Positions 12,360 through 23,489 of a stretch of 64,000 nt of DNA are shown one piece after another. Within the stretch, counting starts at the first letter, position 1. Every line of letters begins with the position of its first letter. The notes under the pieces are model-generated. The model ran no database searches. It was given only the letters and a program-made list of their open reading frames with translations, and was not told where the DNA came from. Made by a program: the position numbers and the translations under genes. This DNA comes from Neckera pumila. Lineage: Eukaryota > Streptophyta > Bryopsida > Hypnales > Neckeraceae. Location of the stretch: positions 35,650,108 through 35,714,107 of the forward strand of contig OZ018408.1 in the NCBI GenBank assembly GCA_963969595.1. Direction: 5' to 3'.

Positions 12360-13680
12360 TTGTCAATTTTATGTAGTATTGTACCATCTCGATGAGGTTT
12401 GGAATTGCCTTATTTATCACGCGTTTCCACCACTCACTCAACCTCTTCACATTATATTTTCAATTTTGACGGAAAAAGATAATATAAAGAGGGGAGGAAT
12501 CAAGGTCAATCGTGGGGTACAAATTGGGGTCTTGAATGAATTAAATCACTTCCACCTTATAACAATTATATAAGAAAATTTTCTGACTTGAATACCTGGA
12601 CAAGTGCGATACTTTTTTTTTAAAGCCATTGCTAAATCATTATTTTTAGTTTTACTTTGTAACTCTTTACATATTTGAAAGTTTGGATTACCTCCAAGGC
12701 CTCTAAAGATTATGCAAGTAGATATCAATAAGATAATTTTACTCGTCTACATTGTTTGCCAAGACATCCCACCAACATGTAGCTATATCTGTTACAATCT
12801 AAATAAACATCTTAGTATGGTTCCTATTATTGCAATGTTTTAGTTTTTACTGAGTCTTGTTGGCAATCAAAAGAGGATTTTAGTTTTGCTTATCATATAT
12901 TTTATAAATAAACCATAAATTTTCAAAGTATTAATTTTAGGTTTATTCAAAATCAACCATAGGCTTTATGTTGTTACCTTGTTTAGAAAGCGTACATTTC
13001 AGATAAGGATTTAGATACATGGATTTAGTAATATGGTTGACATTAAATATGCCTAGCTTAATATTATATTTTTTCCTGAAAGCAAAATCAATCATCTCAT
13101 TGTCGTGATCCATAAGTATCCTCAACCTTCTATAATTGCACACTTGTTAATTGCACATTTCTTATATATTTGGAGAATTCTCATGTTATGTTCAAATATG
13201 ATTACACAACTTCTACTTGTCAAGATGGAAGACACATACTCATTGCAATTAGATGTGGGTTTGTCCCATTAAGGTAAGTGATCCCATTGCATGCAAAATT
13301 GTAATGGAATGTACTGTCTGAAATAAACACCACTAATATAATTTTGTCCACAATGGGCAACTCAAATGAACACCATAGACCATTATAATATTGCCTACAA
13401 TGGGTTTGCTTCCATTTTGCCTACAAGTGGATTCACTTATTTCAAGGCAAGGCAATGTAAAATTATTATAAATTGAATGTAGATCTGGGTAGGGGAGTTT
13501 AGTTTCAAATCTGGGTTGTTGGAGGTAGATAAGTTCTTGGACAAGTTGGTATTACTTTAGCGTTGGCCGTTGAGGGGCATTGGAGTGCTTGGATGGAAAA
13601 AAGGCTGGGTAAAAGCAAGTACCATTTCAAGGTTGGTTGTTGTAACCAACCCCTATGCTCCATCGTCCGTGCTTGTCCAA
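12360..13680. other. AT-rich intergenic DNA
   Basis: Nothing recognised. Short phrases such as CTACAATGGG recur around 13340-13420. Confidence 0.4.
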
Positions 13681-13683
13681 TGT

Positions 13684-13937
13684 AATGAAATTTGGAGTTT
13701 AGTTCTGAAACCAACATGTCTTTGAAAGAGGAGGATTGTAGCCTTTGCAAATTGAAGTTGAAGGAAAGTGGACAATGAGAATTTGATACTAGAGGAAACA
13801 AGAACGGTATAATGAAATTTGGAGTTTAGTTCCAAAACCAGCATATCTTTGAAAGAGGAGGATTGTAGCCTTTGCAAATTTGAAGTTGAAGGAAAGTGGA
13901 CAATGAGAATTTGATACTAGAGGAAACAAGAATGGTG
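13684..13937 (+). repeat. 127-bp tandem duplication
   Basis: Two near-identical units begin AATGAAATTTGGAGTTTAGT at 13684 and 13811 and differ by a few substitutions and one extra T. Each encodes, on the plus strand, a short peptide containing SLKEEDCSLCK before a stop. The CxxC motif matters given the cysteine-rich segments that follow. Confidence 0.9.
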
Positions 13938-13979
13938 TGACCTTCAACTTCTATCCACTCTAACCAAACTCTAATTGCA

Positions 13980-15990
13980 TTGTACAATGTAAATCCAGTT
14001 CTAAATAAGAATTTTGAAACTTGGATTCAAAAACCAAAAAGTAAATGCCATAGTCTTTGTTCAAAGGACAAAGCAAATAAACCAGGAGATTTTGATAAGG
14101 AGAGGATACAACCGGTGCCCATGGAAAAAAATCCGGCTCCTTCTACAAAGAGGAGGCAAAATACCGGGGCAACTCCAAAAACTTCCCGAATGAGAGAAAA
14201 CCCATTCTCAAGGAGAAGAAAAAAAATAGGTTCACCAACTCTACTTTCAGAGGTGCAGATGCAGTGCATGATCAATTGGAGCATGTGCCGTCATGCGGAA
14301 GGTTAACCGGCATTGTCATGTAGACGGAGTTGAAGAGAGTGCATCATTCTCCTCTAAGTAGAGCTCATGCGAGGGTCACCTTAGCCATCACAGCGAAATT
14401 ATAGAACCGACGAAAAAGCAAAATGTTTTCTTTGTAGAAATGGGGACAAGAAATTGAGTAACATATGGTGTTCGATGAAACATTTTCTCTCTGCATTCAA
14501 GAAACATCGACTGTGATGTTTGTAAGAAGAACTGTGAAGAGTTTGAAACAGAAGGGTAAGTTTGATTGCAAAAATTCAATATAGCTCTTCTTAAACAAAA
14601 CGAGTAAATGTCACCACTTGCTTTTTGTTACAGGTTCAAGAGGCGGTTAGGCCACATTGCAATTGAGATACTTTGAAACTTAGCCGATTTAGATTTTCGA
14701 AGAGCCGGCAATCATCTGCACAGCGAAACAATATCAACTTTGGGCTGCAAGAGCATGCCACAGACACAGTGCCTTTCAGGTCGGTTGTTTTTGTGGATTT
14801 TCATACGAAGGTGATCAATTGTCAAGGAAAACTGGACGTTAGTTTACTGTGAGCCCACTCCCAAAGTGTTGAATTTTGAACTAAAGAAGATCAAAATCTC
14901 GAGAAAAATTTCCAATGATATTATCAATAGAGGCAGTATCCAGAGTGAATACATGGAAACGGATTGAAGTTTGTAACAACAGGAGCCCTAAACCAATCAA
15001 AATTCCAAAGATTTTTTTAATTGAAAATACTAATATGTTGCAATAACTATAGAAAAATGAAGGATACCGGTAATTACGGATGAAGAAAAGAAAACTAAAC
15101 CCTAAAACGCTGCTTGGAATGGCAAGGAGGAGGAGAACCTCCTGAAGCACTCCATGAGGTGGTTCGGGAAGAACTTACAGCAACTGAGATACTTAAGAAA
15201 ACTTTACCAATTGAGGTGTTCGAGGAGCCTGCAATCATCTGCACACCCAAAGAGTCACCTTTGGATTGTAAAGAGCATGTCGGAGATTCTTTCCATATGT
15301 TCTCTATTAATTTTCCAAATTTTGTCTATTGATTAAGAGAGGAAAGGTGGGTTTATTGTTTCCAATTTGAAGGATTGATTTGGTAGGGGCCGCGCGAACG
15401 CGAGCCCCTGCTGCCACAAATTGTGACGCGTATGCCTCCCGTAGGAAGATACTAGAGCTTCCATGTCCGAAGTGCAATGGAGACAGTTGCCCTAGGCCAT
15501 CCACCTTGGTGATCATGGATAGACCCCGCCCAGGTAAGTGAAGAGAGCTTCTTCAGTTGGACATTTTATAACTGCACTCTATCATAAGGCCAGACTAGAC
15601 ATATGGGATAATGTGAACCACTGGATGAACAATTGTATATGGCACGAGAAGGACGCAACAAGATGAACTCGGTCACTCTCATCACAGTCTTCTGCAGTTT
15701 GCAAGATTAACATCATGCACTTACGAATGGAAGATGGACAATGTCATCGAGATTGGATTTGGATTGTGTCGAAGCATACGCAGAGAATGTGACATTTTCG
15801 ATTATCGTGATGAGATTCCACTTGTGTATGCAAGTGTGCGAAAATCAGGTTTAAGAAGAATAAACAACCAGAAGAGTTCACTGAATGTCTTCCCTTGGAT
15901 CAAGACAATGAGGTCTACGTGAGAGAATCCACACCAGCTTCGGAATGGAACACAACAGCTTCGGAATGCGAACGAACGCATTGCAACTAA
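13980..15990 (+). CDS. candidate cysteine-rich multi-exon gene or its decayed remnant, identity unknown
   Basis: Several plus-strand segments look translated but lie in different frames. They are 13980-14306 (with KCHSLCSKDKANKPG), the overlapping 14099-14323 frame (with EDTTGAHGKKSGSFYKEE), 15114-15332 (with REELTATEILKKTLPIEVFE), 15371-15533 (with LELPCPKCNGDSCPRP, ending at a good CAG/GTAAGT donor), and 15823-15990 (with CVCKCAKIRFKKNKQPEEF, ending in TAA). CxxC motifs recur, including CFLCRNGD near 14420 and CDVCKKNC near 14510, which suggests metal binding. The segment near 14640-14730 is a diverged duplicate of 15155-15260. I recognise no family. Conflicting frames and stops could mean many small exons or a pseudogene; I cannot build one consistent reading frame. 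The tract is less AT-rich than its flanks and lies just 3' of the F-box gene. Confidence 0.33.
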
Positions 15991-16833
15991 GCATAAAACT
16001 CACATCAGCGACCTCACATTAGCAATACATATCAACAATTACATCTAATTCATTTCATTAACTGCAACGATCGCTAAACCGCCCTTGCAGCTACACAACT
16101 ATCCTAGCCAATGAACATTGTTTCATAGGCTTCCAAAACCAACATTCTGGAGGCCATGAATCACTTTTACCACATTCCATGCAAGCAAGAAGTCTGCAGA
16201 AATGTGCAAGCAAACTGCTCCACGATGATATACTGGGATCACGTCAGTTCAGACAGCCGACAATGCAAGTTAACAATGTGGAGACAAAAAGTTCACATAA
16301 GCCAATCGTGTCACTTCCCAGTGATCGATCTATTCCTCATCTCATTCAAAAAAACGATCAGCAGCTTACAAAAGCCCCACCTCTCGCATCGGTGATGTTG
16401 CAAAATTCCCTCACTCCTACTATACATCCCTCTGTTTTGAAAACTCTGTACATTTTCTCCATCCTACTAAGTACGCCGATTCGAAGCTTCTGATCGTTAC
16501 CTACATAGTGTACATACAAGTCCTCTGCATAGGGAGCAATTCTCTCAGATTTATCTCCTCATTCATGCAAAAGGCTTTTCCCTATTTCCTACCAAGGAGC
16601 ACCACTACTGCTCTACCTAAACCTCCAAAAGAAGAAGCAACAAGAATGAACTTCGCTCAAACAATAGCATCCATCTTCAATGGGATCGCGATGCCTTCGT
16701 TGTCATCATACCACACATCTTCGACTATGCTCCCGACCCACGCAGCACTTCAAAAACTTAGCCCTGAAGTGGATCATTGACGGAGCTTCCAAGATCGCCC
16801 TAATGACGGACCTTCCGAGGCGGTGGAGTCCAG

Positions 16834-18027
16834 TTACATTTCGAATGAACAGGCGGTTTGCGACAAGTTCAAAAACTCGTCATTGCAGGCAATGGTGCGC
16901 CATTGGGGTTTGATGGCCCCATAGCCAGGAGTTAAGCTTACGGTTCTCAAAGTGGCGGAGTCGTTCTTCTTCGTGAGCCCCGTGATCACAAGGGAGCTTC
17001 CCGTTGCCGTAATCGAGGACGGCGTCATCTCTCCCTTCTCGGCGTCCTCGGGGATCTTCTCCACCACTGTCCACGCATTCTTCTGCGCGGAGTACACCAC
17101 GACCTCCTTCCCATGAATCGCGTACAAGCGCCCCGCCATAGCCGCGAGCGAGCTTGGATTCGCAACATCCGAGTCGCGCGACATGAGCGGCCACATGTTG
17201 GCAATCAACTTCCACTCGCCCGTGGCTGGATCCCAAACCTCGCCACTCTTGCGGAACACGCCTTGGGACTCGGTGCCATAGCCAGAGACGACGTAGAATC
17301 GCCCGTCCATCACCACACCTGTGCACTCGTCGCGCTCCTCCAGCATGGAAGGCATCGTCTCCCACAGCTTCGTCTCCACATCGAAAGCTTCCACAGTCGC
17401 TAAGGCTTTCTTCTCCGCATCATGACCTCCAGCAACCACCACCTTCCTCCCCACAGAAGCCACAGCAAAGAAGTTGCGCCCACTCGGCATATCCGCCCCC
17501 TGACTCCACCTCTGGCTGGAGAAATCATACACAAACACAGATCGCGAAGGCTCCCAGGTGCTCTGCCACCACCCGCCCATCACCACGAGCTTCCCCATCG
17601 TCACAACCAGCTTGCAAAACGTGGGCAACCCCCTCGGAAGCCCAGGAATGGCCGGCAAGCGCTCCCACTCCCCGGACTTCACATCCAAGAGCGTCACCCC
17701 GTACACAGGATCAAAAGAAGCGCTCATGAACGAGCAGCTCTTCTCCGCCAGCGTCTCCGTGCTCATCGGCATGGGCTGCAACATGCAAACAAAGGAAGCG
17801 CTCGTGCCTTCTTCCCTGCGCATCGAGTAATACTCCCGACTCCGGATCAAGGACTTCACGCCCTTGCTCACACCCTGTAGAGTCCCATGCCCTTGCAACG
17901 GCACGCGAAGCAAGCACTGCACAAACACATCGTCAGGCAAGGAGGAGATTAAACAGGAAGATGGCGAGGTGGGCTCGACCGTTCGGCGAGCTTCCATCAT
18001 CTCGTTCCACGACATCAAATCTGCCAT
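16834..18027 (-). CDS. F-box/kelch-repeat protein, KISS ME DEADLY (At1g80440/SKIP20) type
   Basis: An intact, intronless 397-residue protein. After a polar lead of about 25 residues comes an F-box (residues about 28-70) starting LISSLPDDVFVQCLLRVP, which would dock on SKP1/ASK in an SCF ubiquitin ligase. Kelch repeats follow: LPAIPGLPRGLPTFCKLV, VMGGW, then RNFFAVASVGRKVVVAGGHD, ERDECTGVVMDGRFYVVSGY and a degenerate last blade. The order and spacing match Arabidopsis KMD proteins, which target type-B response regulators, PAL enzymes and other substrates for degradation; the substrate here is unknown. Kelch motifs carry the paired glycines and downstream tryptophan of the propeller (EWERL, RWSQGADMP, LWETMPSM, EWKLIANM). 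GC content is far above the flanks, as expected of a conserved gene in AT-rich DNA. The ATG at 18027 is the first in frame; stop TAA at 16834-16836. At ~397 residues it is longer than the ~350-residue Arabidopsis members, partly from the N-terminal lead. Confidence 0.95.
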   Translation of the reverse strand: MADLMSWNEMMEARRTVEPTSPSSCLISSLPDDVFVQCLLRVPLQGHGTLQGVSKGVKSLIRSREYYSMRREEGTSASFVCMLQPMPMSTETLAEKSCSFMSASFDPVYGVTLLDVKSGEWERLPAIPGLPRGLPTFCKLVVTMGKLVVMGGWWQSTWEPSRSVFVYDFSSQRWSQGADMPSGRNFFAVASVGRKVVVAGGHDAEKKALATVEAFDVETKLWETMPSMLEERDECTGVVMDGRFYVVSGYGTESQGVFRKSGEVWDPATGEWKLIANMWPLMSRDSDVANPSSLAAMAGRLYAIHGKEVVVYSAQKNAWTVVEKIPEDAEKGEMTPSSITATGSSLVITGLTKKNDSATLRTVSLTPGYGAIKPQWRTIACNDEFLNLSQTACSFEM

Positions 18028-18129
18028 TGTTGGGGGCTCAAAAACTACAATTCTTTGATCAAAATCTTGCTAATCTGTAACCCAACTGCATCCCACAAAC
18101 TGAACTGCTTCCTGAGATCTGTTGTGGAG

Positions 18130-18141
18130 CTTATAAAAGGC
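18130..18141 (-). promoter_or_regulatory. possible TATA-like element of the F-box/kelch gene
   Basis: On the minus strand the sequence CCTTTTATAAG lies about 105 nt upstream of the start codon, a reasonable distance. The plus-strand reading, TATAAAAGG, is closer to the consensus and points the other way, so this may instead or also serve a divergent transcript. Weak evidence. Confidence 0.3.
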
Positions 18142-18179
18142 CGAAGAGGGAGGGGTAGTTGTCTGTCCCTCGAGTAGCA

Positions 18180-18480
18180 TAATCTACTGGAGGCCTCTGG
18201 AGCCCACCAGGACCAGCGCATTGATGGAGCTCAGTTTAGGGTTCGTGAGTGGCCTGCAGAGACGATTCTACTACGCCAGAGCGAGGTTCTAGAACCTGGC
18301 TCTTGAAAACTGGGACGGCGACGGAAACTCCTGAGAACTGTCGGAAACTCACTAGTAACTTACTGGAAAGGAATAAATTAACTTATACTCTGGTGAAAAA
18401 TACGCAATTTGGAAGGTGCGGAATGAGCACTAGGTCAGGGTCGGCGGAAAATGTTTCTAGAAACCAGTAGATGCCATGAT
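18180..18480. other. upstream flank of the F-box/kelch gene
   Basis: Moderately GC-rich sequence without a convincing ORF; probably distal promoter. Confidence 0.35.
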
Positions 18481-18679
18481 GGTGGGGAGTACTTGTTTTT
18501 TTGAAAACGTTATTCATGGAACAAAAAATTGGATCTTTCTATTTTCAATCCTCCGTCATAAGTCATAGTTTCCAACTTAAATTAATTATTTGACAAGAAA
18601 TGCTGACCTTCACCACTATAGTGACGATATTATACATCATTCGTTGATATTGGAATGAATATAGATGAAATGGATGAAT

Positions 18680-18875
18680 TTATTTATTTATTTATTTAGA
18701 CACAAATTAAGGGGAACCTTTACTGTAAAGAAAAAAGAAAACAAAATCCAGCCGCAAGCGACCTAGACAAGACGACAAGAAAAAATAAAATACAAAGGAC
18801 ATTACCAAAGAGACCCCAACAGTGACACCATGGGGCGATGGTAACCGCCCCGACCGAAACGCAACGCCTCTACAG
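18680..18875 (-). mobile_element. non-LTR retroelement 3' end with TAAA tail
   Basis: On the minus strand, a GC-rich stretch (GTCTAGGTCGCTTGCGGC) leads into T-rich sequence and ends in repeated TAAA at 18679-18700. The CTAGGTC-CTT-GGC-GG motif followed by TTTGTATTTT recurs, also next to A-rich or T-rich tracts, near 34390, 37380 and 41840. This fits truncated 3' ends of one LINE/SINE family. Confidence 0.5.
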
Positions 18876-18879
18876 AGGC

Positions 18880-19870
18880 TCAAAGACAAATTGATGAAAT
18901 TTTCATGGGTGTAAGAGGAAAGTGGATGAAAATAGCTTGGAAATAGCATGAAAATTGCACCAATTGCAATCATATGAAAATAGTATAGACCACACATTGG
19001 ATTCCCTTTGTCTCAACTACTTTGAACCACGTACAATATTAGTGAGTCTAGCAAGTTCTCAAAATTCCAAAATTAGTGCAAAGTAGTGTTGTTATTACTA
19101 GGAATATTATCTCAACTAATCCCAAGTAGTTTTGAACCAATTCGTATTTCCAAATAGCTAATATATCACAAGGGTCATGTATACATGCTTTCTATATCTT
19201 AGTAGCCAACAATATCAATTGGATTTAGAAAATTGGATTTCTAGATACGATGTAAAAGAAAGCCAACTTCACAATGAAAAATTTAGGCAAATCAAAAACA
19301 CCATCAACAATGGCTTTTAGGGGTCTATAAGAATGTCTTTTTGAAGAATACCATACTTTATAGAATATTACCACGCAATATATTTATGCCAATCCATGTG
19401 AAACGGAATTCATGGATGCTTCAAAAAGACATTGCTATAATTAAATATAGAAGGCTTTCTATAGTCTTTGGCTATTGTCAATAGCTTCACTTGTTGATAT
19501 ATTAGATTAAATAGATATTATCTCATAGTGATTTATTTTTGAGTATATATAATCACCCTTTGAGCAGGGTTTTGTTTTTTCATTTTTTTATAAAGTGCCA
19601 AAGCAGCGCTATAAAATGTAACATGGTGCTCCAAATTTCAACATTCATCCACATATTGGATAGAATATAAAACATTAACACATATCACATATCCACAATT
19701 CAATTTTCATCCACAAGCTGAGGATTTCATCCAAGATTTTTCCTAACTTGAAGTTTTTTGATGATTTTCTGCCCTTCTAATACGATTTCGTTCTACAGGC
19801 TTAGTGCAGGGCTCATTATTTTTGGTGCAAAGTGACGACAAATCGCCAAAAAAGACACATTGCCCTTCAA
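18880..19870. other. AT-rich intergenic DNA
   Basis: No supported gene or element ends. Confidence 0.4.
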
Positions 19871-19872
19871 TA

Positions 19873-20159
19873 CCGTACGTGTAGGTCAGTTTCAGCACTA
19901 TCTTGCCGAAATAATTTAGTTTTTTGCAATTCGACAATTCGACAGGGAGATAGGAAATTTTTTTGTTTTCAGCACTTTACAAGGACACTCCTAATTTTGG
20001 ACTGATTCTTTCTGTTCATGCATAAATGTGTTGTTTTTTTCTATTTTTTCTAAACAATGATTTTTTTCATATTTTTAGAAAAAGTTGTAAGTATTTTTTT
20101 AAATTTCGACATCTTCCAAATTTTCCCGAGTTATTTACGAAACTGACCTACACGTATGG
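19873..20159. mobile_element. TA-flanked MITE with CCGTACGTGTAGG ends
   Basis: Inverted termini CCGTACGTGTAGGTCAGTTT (left) and AACTGACCTACACGTATGG (right) differ at a single position and are flanked by TA on both sides. 287 bp, AT-rich interior, no coding capacity. Confidence 0.8.
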
Positions 20160-20299
20160 TATGTGTAAATGATCCTTCCTAATGACAACCACAGACCAAT
20201 TACCTCCATGTAAAATTACACTCATAACAAAATCCCATGTCAACAAATTTATTAGTCCAGTTTTGCAACCAAACCTGGACTAAAAGTAGAGACCACCTC

Positions 20300-21540
20300 A
20301 GACATTGGTTCTCCCAATGGCCGAATGTCTCCCCGCACACCTTCGAACCTTGGAAAGACAGACACCCCCAGTCTCCCATGCCCCATTTTCTTCCCGCAAG
20401 CCCAAATCAAGCTCCACTGCGATTGGGTGCAGCCACTTGTGCGGGGACGGATGATGATGCGGGGCCGGCGCGTGGGGCGCTGCCGTGGATATGAGGAGAC
20501 GGAGCCCGTGATGGATTCGTGGAGGCCGCGGGGATTCGGCGCCATGCGGAGAATGGCGAACCCCAAGCGAAGCTGCCAGGAAGCGGACGAAGCGCGCGTT
20601 GCGGATATTCCAAGTTATGACGAACCAGACGGAAGGGGAGGAAGCTAGGCGTACAGTAGGTAGATAGGTAGGGCTTCTTTTGAGGTTCTTTTTGTACTTG
20701 CTTGGCAGTCCCTGCGAGTGAGTGGCTGCTTTTAATGGATTCCCCTGAATCTCCATCATCGCCGTTACTGTACAGTAGTGCCGTGAGGGGTGGGGCTGTG
20801 CCGCTGTGGTTCTTTATCGGCAGTAATTTCCAAATCACTTGAGCGGAAGACCGGTGGAACTGAACTGAGTGAACGGCACATTGAGGTTAGTGCGGCGGCG
20901 GTGGTGATTTTTTTATTTCTTTATAAGTTTTTGACAAAATGAGAGAGAATTCCGATGGCAGGGCTTGCCTCCGTCACTGCTGTGATTTTTCTCGATGCTG
21001 TTTTTGGCTGTTAAAATCACTTGGTGGAAGGTGGAGAACCGACTGACGGAACGCAGGGCGTAATGATCTTTTCTTGTTTCTATTTTTGTCAGAATGTGAA
21101 AAATCGCTTGGTCGGAGGAAGAAGACTGATCGTGATGATCCGTGAACGGCGTTAGGATTTTTTCTCGGTTCCGTTTCTGGCAGTAATTTGTACGGAGTAA
21201 TATCATGTGCGCAGTGATTGATGTGAACGGATATAGAATTTTTCCTATTTTTGGTTCAGGCTTCGGAATCGTAGATCTGCTGCACGAAAGATGAGATAGG
21301 TCACAGGTGATGTGCATTTTTTAAATATTTTCTGGATCGAATGAAATGGTGAGAGGATTCTCTTTTATTTGTAAAAATCACTTGCACGGTAGAAGAGGGC
21401 GGATTTTTTTTTTTTTTTTCTATTTTCCTTGTGATAGAAAGATCGATTGCAGTTTGCAACAGAAGATGAGTCTGGCTGGTACAGTATTGTGTTTTTTTAT
21501 CTACTTATTTGGACATAACATTATTAACTAGGCTCTCGCC
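20300..21540. other. CpG-rich tract, possible transcription unit, coding status unresolved
   Basis: GC and CpG content jump at 20320-20640, then decline. Overlapping ORFs exist on both strands: plus 20325-20648 (107 aa, MSPRTPSNLGKTDTPSLP) and minus 20298-20759, 20407-20838 and 20252-20566. None resembles a protein I know, and overlap of this kind is typical of GC-rich non-coding DNA. From 20811 to 21400 a degenerate motif recurs about four times: (AA)AATCACTTG with a GAAGA block and then GTGAACGG. A first exon plus intron, a long non-coding RNA promoter or a decayed gene are all possible. Confidence 0.35.
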
Positions 21541-21585
21541 TTCCCTGTCAGGGGAGGGATCATTCCCTCCAGGATCCCTGGCTAG

Positions 21586-21899
21586 TACACTAAAAATGAT
21601 ATTTAGTGTAGTATGACATTTAGTGTTTTACCCCCCTACCAACCACAACACTAAATCTGAATTGTAGCGGATTTAGTGTTGTGTTGGACTTCAATGCGCC
21701 GCCTCCGCCTCCGCCTCCACTTCCTTTGCAAGTTCATTTTTTTAATGTGTTCAACACTAAATGTAAACCTTTTCAGATTTCAGATTTACCATAGAGCATA
21801 TTTAGTGTTAGAAATTAGATTTAGTGTTACTTACTTATGATATTTAGTGTCAAGGTTCGTAATTAGTGTTGCCAACACTAAATATCATTTTTGGTGTAG
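21586..21899. mobile_element. MITE with dense TTTAGTGTT subterminal repeats, copy 1
   Basis: The ends TACACTAAAAATGATATTTA and (reverse complement of right) CTACACCAAAAATGATATTT bound 314 bp. The octamer TTAGTGTT, or its complement AACACTAA, occurs about nine times in both orientations, like the subterminal transposase sites of CACTA elements. The target duplication is not clear. It contains a short CCGCCT repeat near 21700. Confidence 0.75.
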
Positions 21900-22343
21900 T
21901 TTAGTTATAAGGCAAGCAAAATCATTGGCTAATCGGATGGTATTTCCTCTCTCTCTAGTGGCTGATACAAAGTTTGTCAGAGCATGACAACTTTAAAGTG
22001 ACCACGTTGAGTGATGGCTACAGTAATTCAACGGAAGCAAAAGGAACCCCGAAGGTCTGGTTAATAATGTTATGGAACAGATGGCATGGCTACTGTTAGT
22101 AGGGGATACTTCTTTCTTGCTCAACTGAAAATGGCGGTTCCCAGTGGGCCAGAATTCCAGAATTCAGTTCCGTCCGTACAGATGAGTGATGCGAATGTGA
22201 ACTTACCGCAGGGCTCGTGACAGGGGACGGAGGAAAAAGTATCCAGTGGACGGGAGATGCCGCAGCCAGCAGCAGCTCAAGAGCCGCTTCATCACTTCCG
22301 TGGGGAATGTTTAATGAACTTCAAGAGGACGGATGTTGAAAGA
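21900..22343. other. continuation of the GC-enriched tract between two MITEs
   Basis: Sequence such as GGAGATGCCGCAGCCAGCAG is much richer in GC than the surroundings but has no long ORF. It could be an exon or 3' UTR of the unit starting near 20.3 kb. Confidence 0.3.
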
Positions 22344-22647
22344 ACTACACTAAAATTGGTAAATAGTGTTGGGTGATAATTAATGTTGTTCCTTGTTTTT
22401 TTGAAATGTTGAAATGTTGAAATGTTGAAATGTTGAACTGTAGTTGCATTTCATTATTTATTTTAGCATTTTAACATTTCAACATTTCAATAATTAGTGT
22501 TGTTCCTTGAAATGACCAAATTTTACTATAGAGCTAAAATACTGTTAAAATGGATAAATAATGTTCTAACACTAACCTTGCAAATCACAATTAGTGTTAG
22601 GTGGGACAATTAGTGTAGCCAACACTATTTATCAATTTAAGTGTAGT
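22344..22647. mobile_element. MITE with TTAGTGTT-type repeats, copy 2
   Basis: The ends ACTACACTAAAATTGGTAAA and (reverse complement of right) ACTACACTTAAATTGATAAA bound 304 bp. It has the same layout as 21586-21899, with many TAGTGTT motifs. It includes a GAAATGTT microsatellite (about 22402-22440) with an inverted partner near 22470. Confidence 0.75.
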
Positions 22648-22649
22648 TT

Positions 22650-23390
22650 TGGCCCTTCCCATGGTAGGGTAGATTTCCGTGCATCTAGAATAGACCAAAC
22701 TAGATACAAATTTATTTATTTATAAACTGGAATTCGATATGGAAGTAATTTTACATTGGACTTGAATTTTCAGGTGGTGTTTAGTTGTTGTTTGTCTTGT
22801 TTTTATACAAATAAAGGTTGTTGTTTCTAGTTTGACAACAAGGCAAAGCCAACTCTAAATCGCAGTTTTCTCCCTATTGACATACAAGTGAAAGCATCAT
22901 GAATTTTGATAGAGGCATTTTCAACTTCAAAAAAATTGAAAATTCATTTATGATTCCAATATAGCCTTAGAAATTTGCTCTCATTCAACTTTTGACTATG
23001 ATAGTTGATTTGTAGGAGATATATATAGAGCAATGTCCGAAGATGAAACTTTAAAAAATGAGGAAGTTGGAGTCCTTCAAAGAACCCGGAGTCATTTGAA
23101 GAGCTTGCTTCTTTTCCTTCAAATTTTTTTATTAGGACAAGCATTGTGTGAGCAAATTGTATAATGCATACCCAAACTCTAATAATGTATTGTAACTCTT
23201 CTAAAAATTGAACTCTAACCCTCCTAGTAGTGGTATATTTCGTTGTTACCCTATCCATGAAAGGACAAGACCTATCACCACTGAACTTTGCCAAAAATTA
23301 TTTAATTTATAGACCAATAGGTACATTAGTCATTTCTATAATAATTTTGAAATTCATGTATTGATCATTTTTGGGCATGTGCAGCAATTT
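22650..23390. other. AT-rich intergenic DNA
   Basis: The longest frame (22944-23294, minus) has no recognisable product and average AT-rich composition. Confidence 0.4.
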
Positions 23391-23392
23391 AT

Positions 23393-23480
23393 TTTTTATT
23401 TTTTATTTTTTATTTTTTTGAAACAAGTATGTTGAAGAAACACATTGCAAGGGTTTGCGTTAGATACAAAGGCTTTGCAT
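23393..23480 (-). mobile_element. SINE-like 3' fragment
   Basis: T-rich sequence followed by GAAACAAGTATGTTGAAGAA matches the tail part of the tRNA-derived element at 33755-33990 (GACACAAGTGTGTTGAAGAA). Only the 3' region with the A-rich tail (minus strand) is preserved. Confidence 0.5.
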
Positions 23481-23489
23481 GTGCAGTAT

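Noticed and set aside
13980..15990. Assignment of the cysteine-rich segments to ULTRAPETALA or a RING/PHD protein
   Set aside because: Only scattered cysteine pairs agree; spacing and surrounding residues do not match what I know of these families.
16880..17917. Overlapping ORFs of 60-160 codons inside the F-box/kelch gene
   Set aside because: Shadow frames of GC-rich coding sequence; only the 397-residue frame has F-box and kelch motifs.
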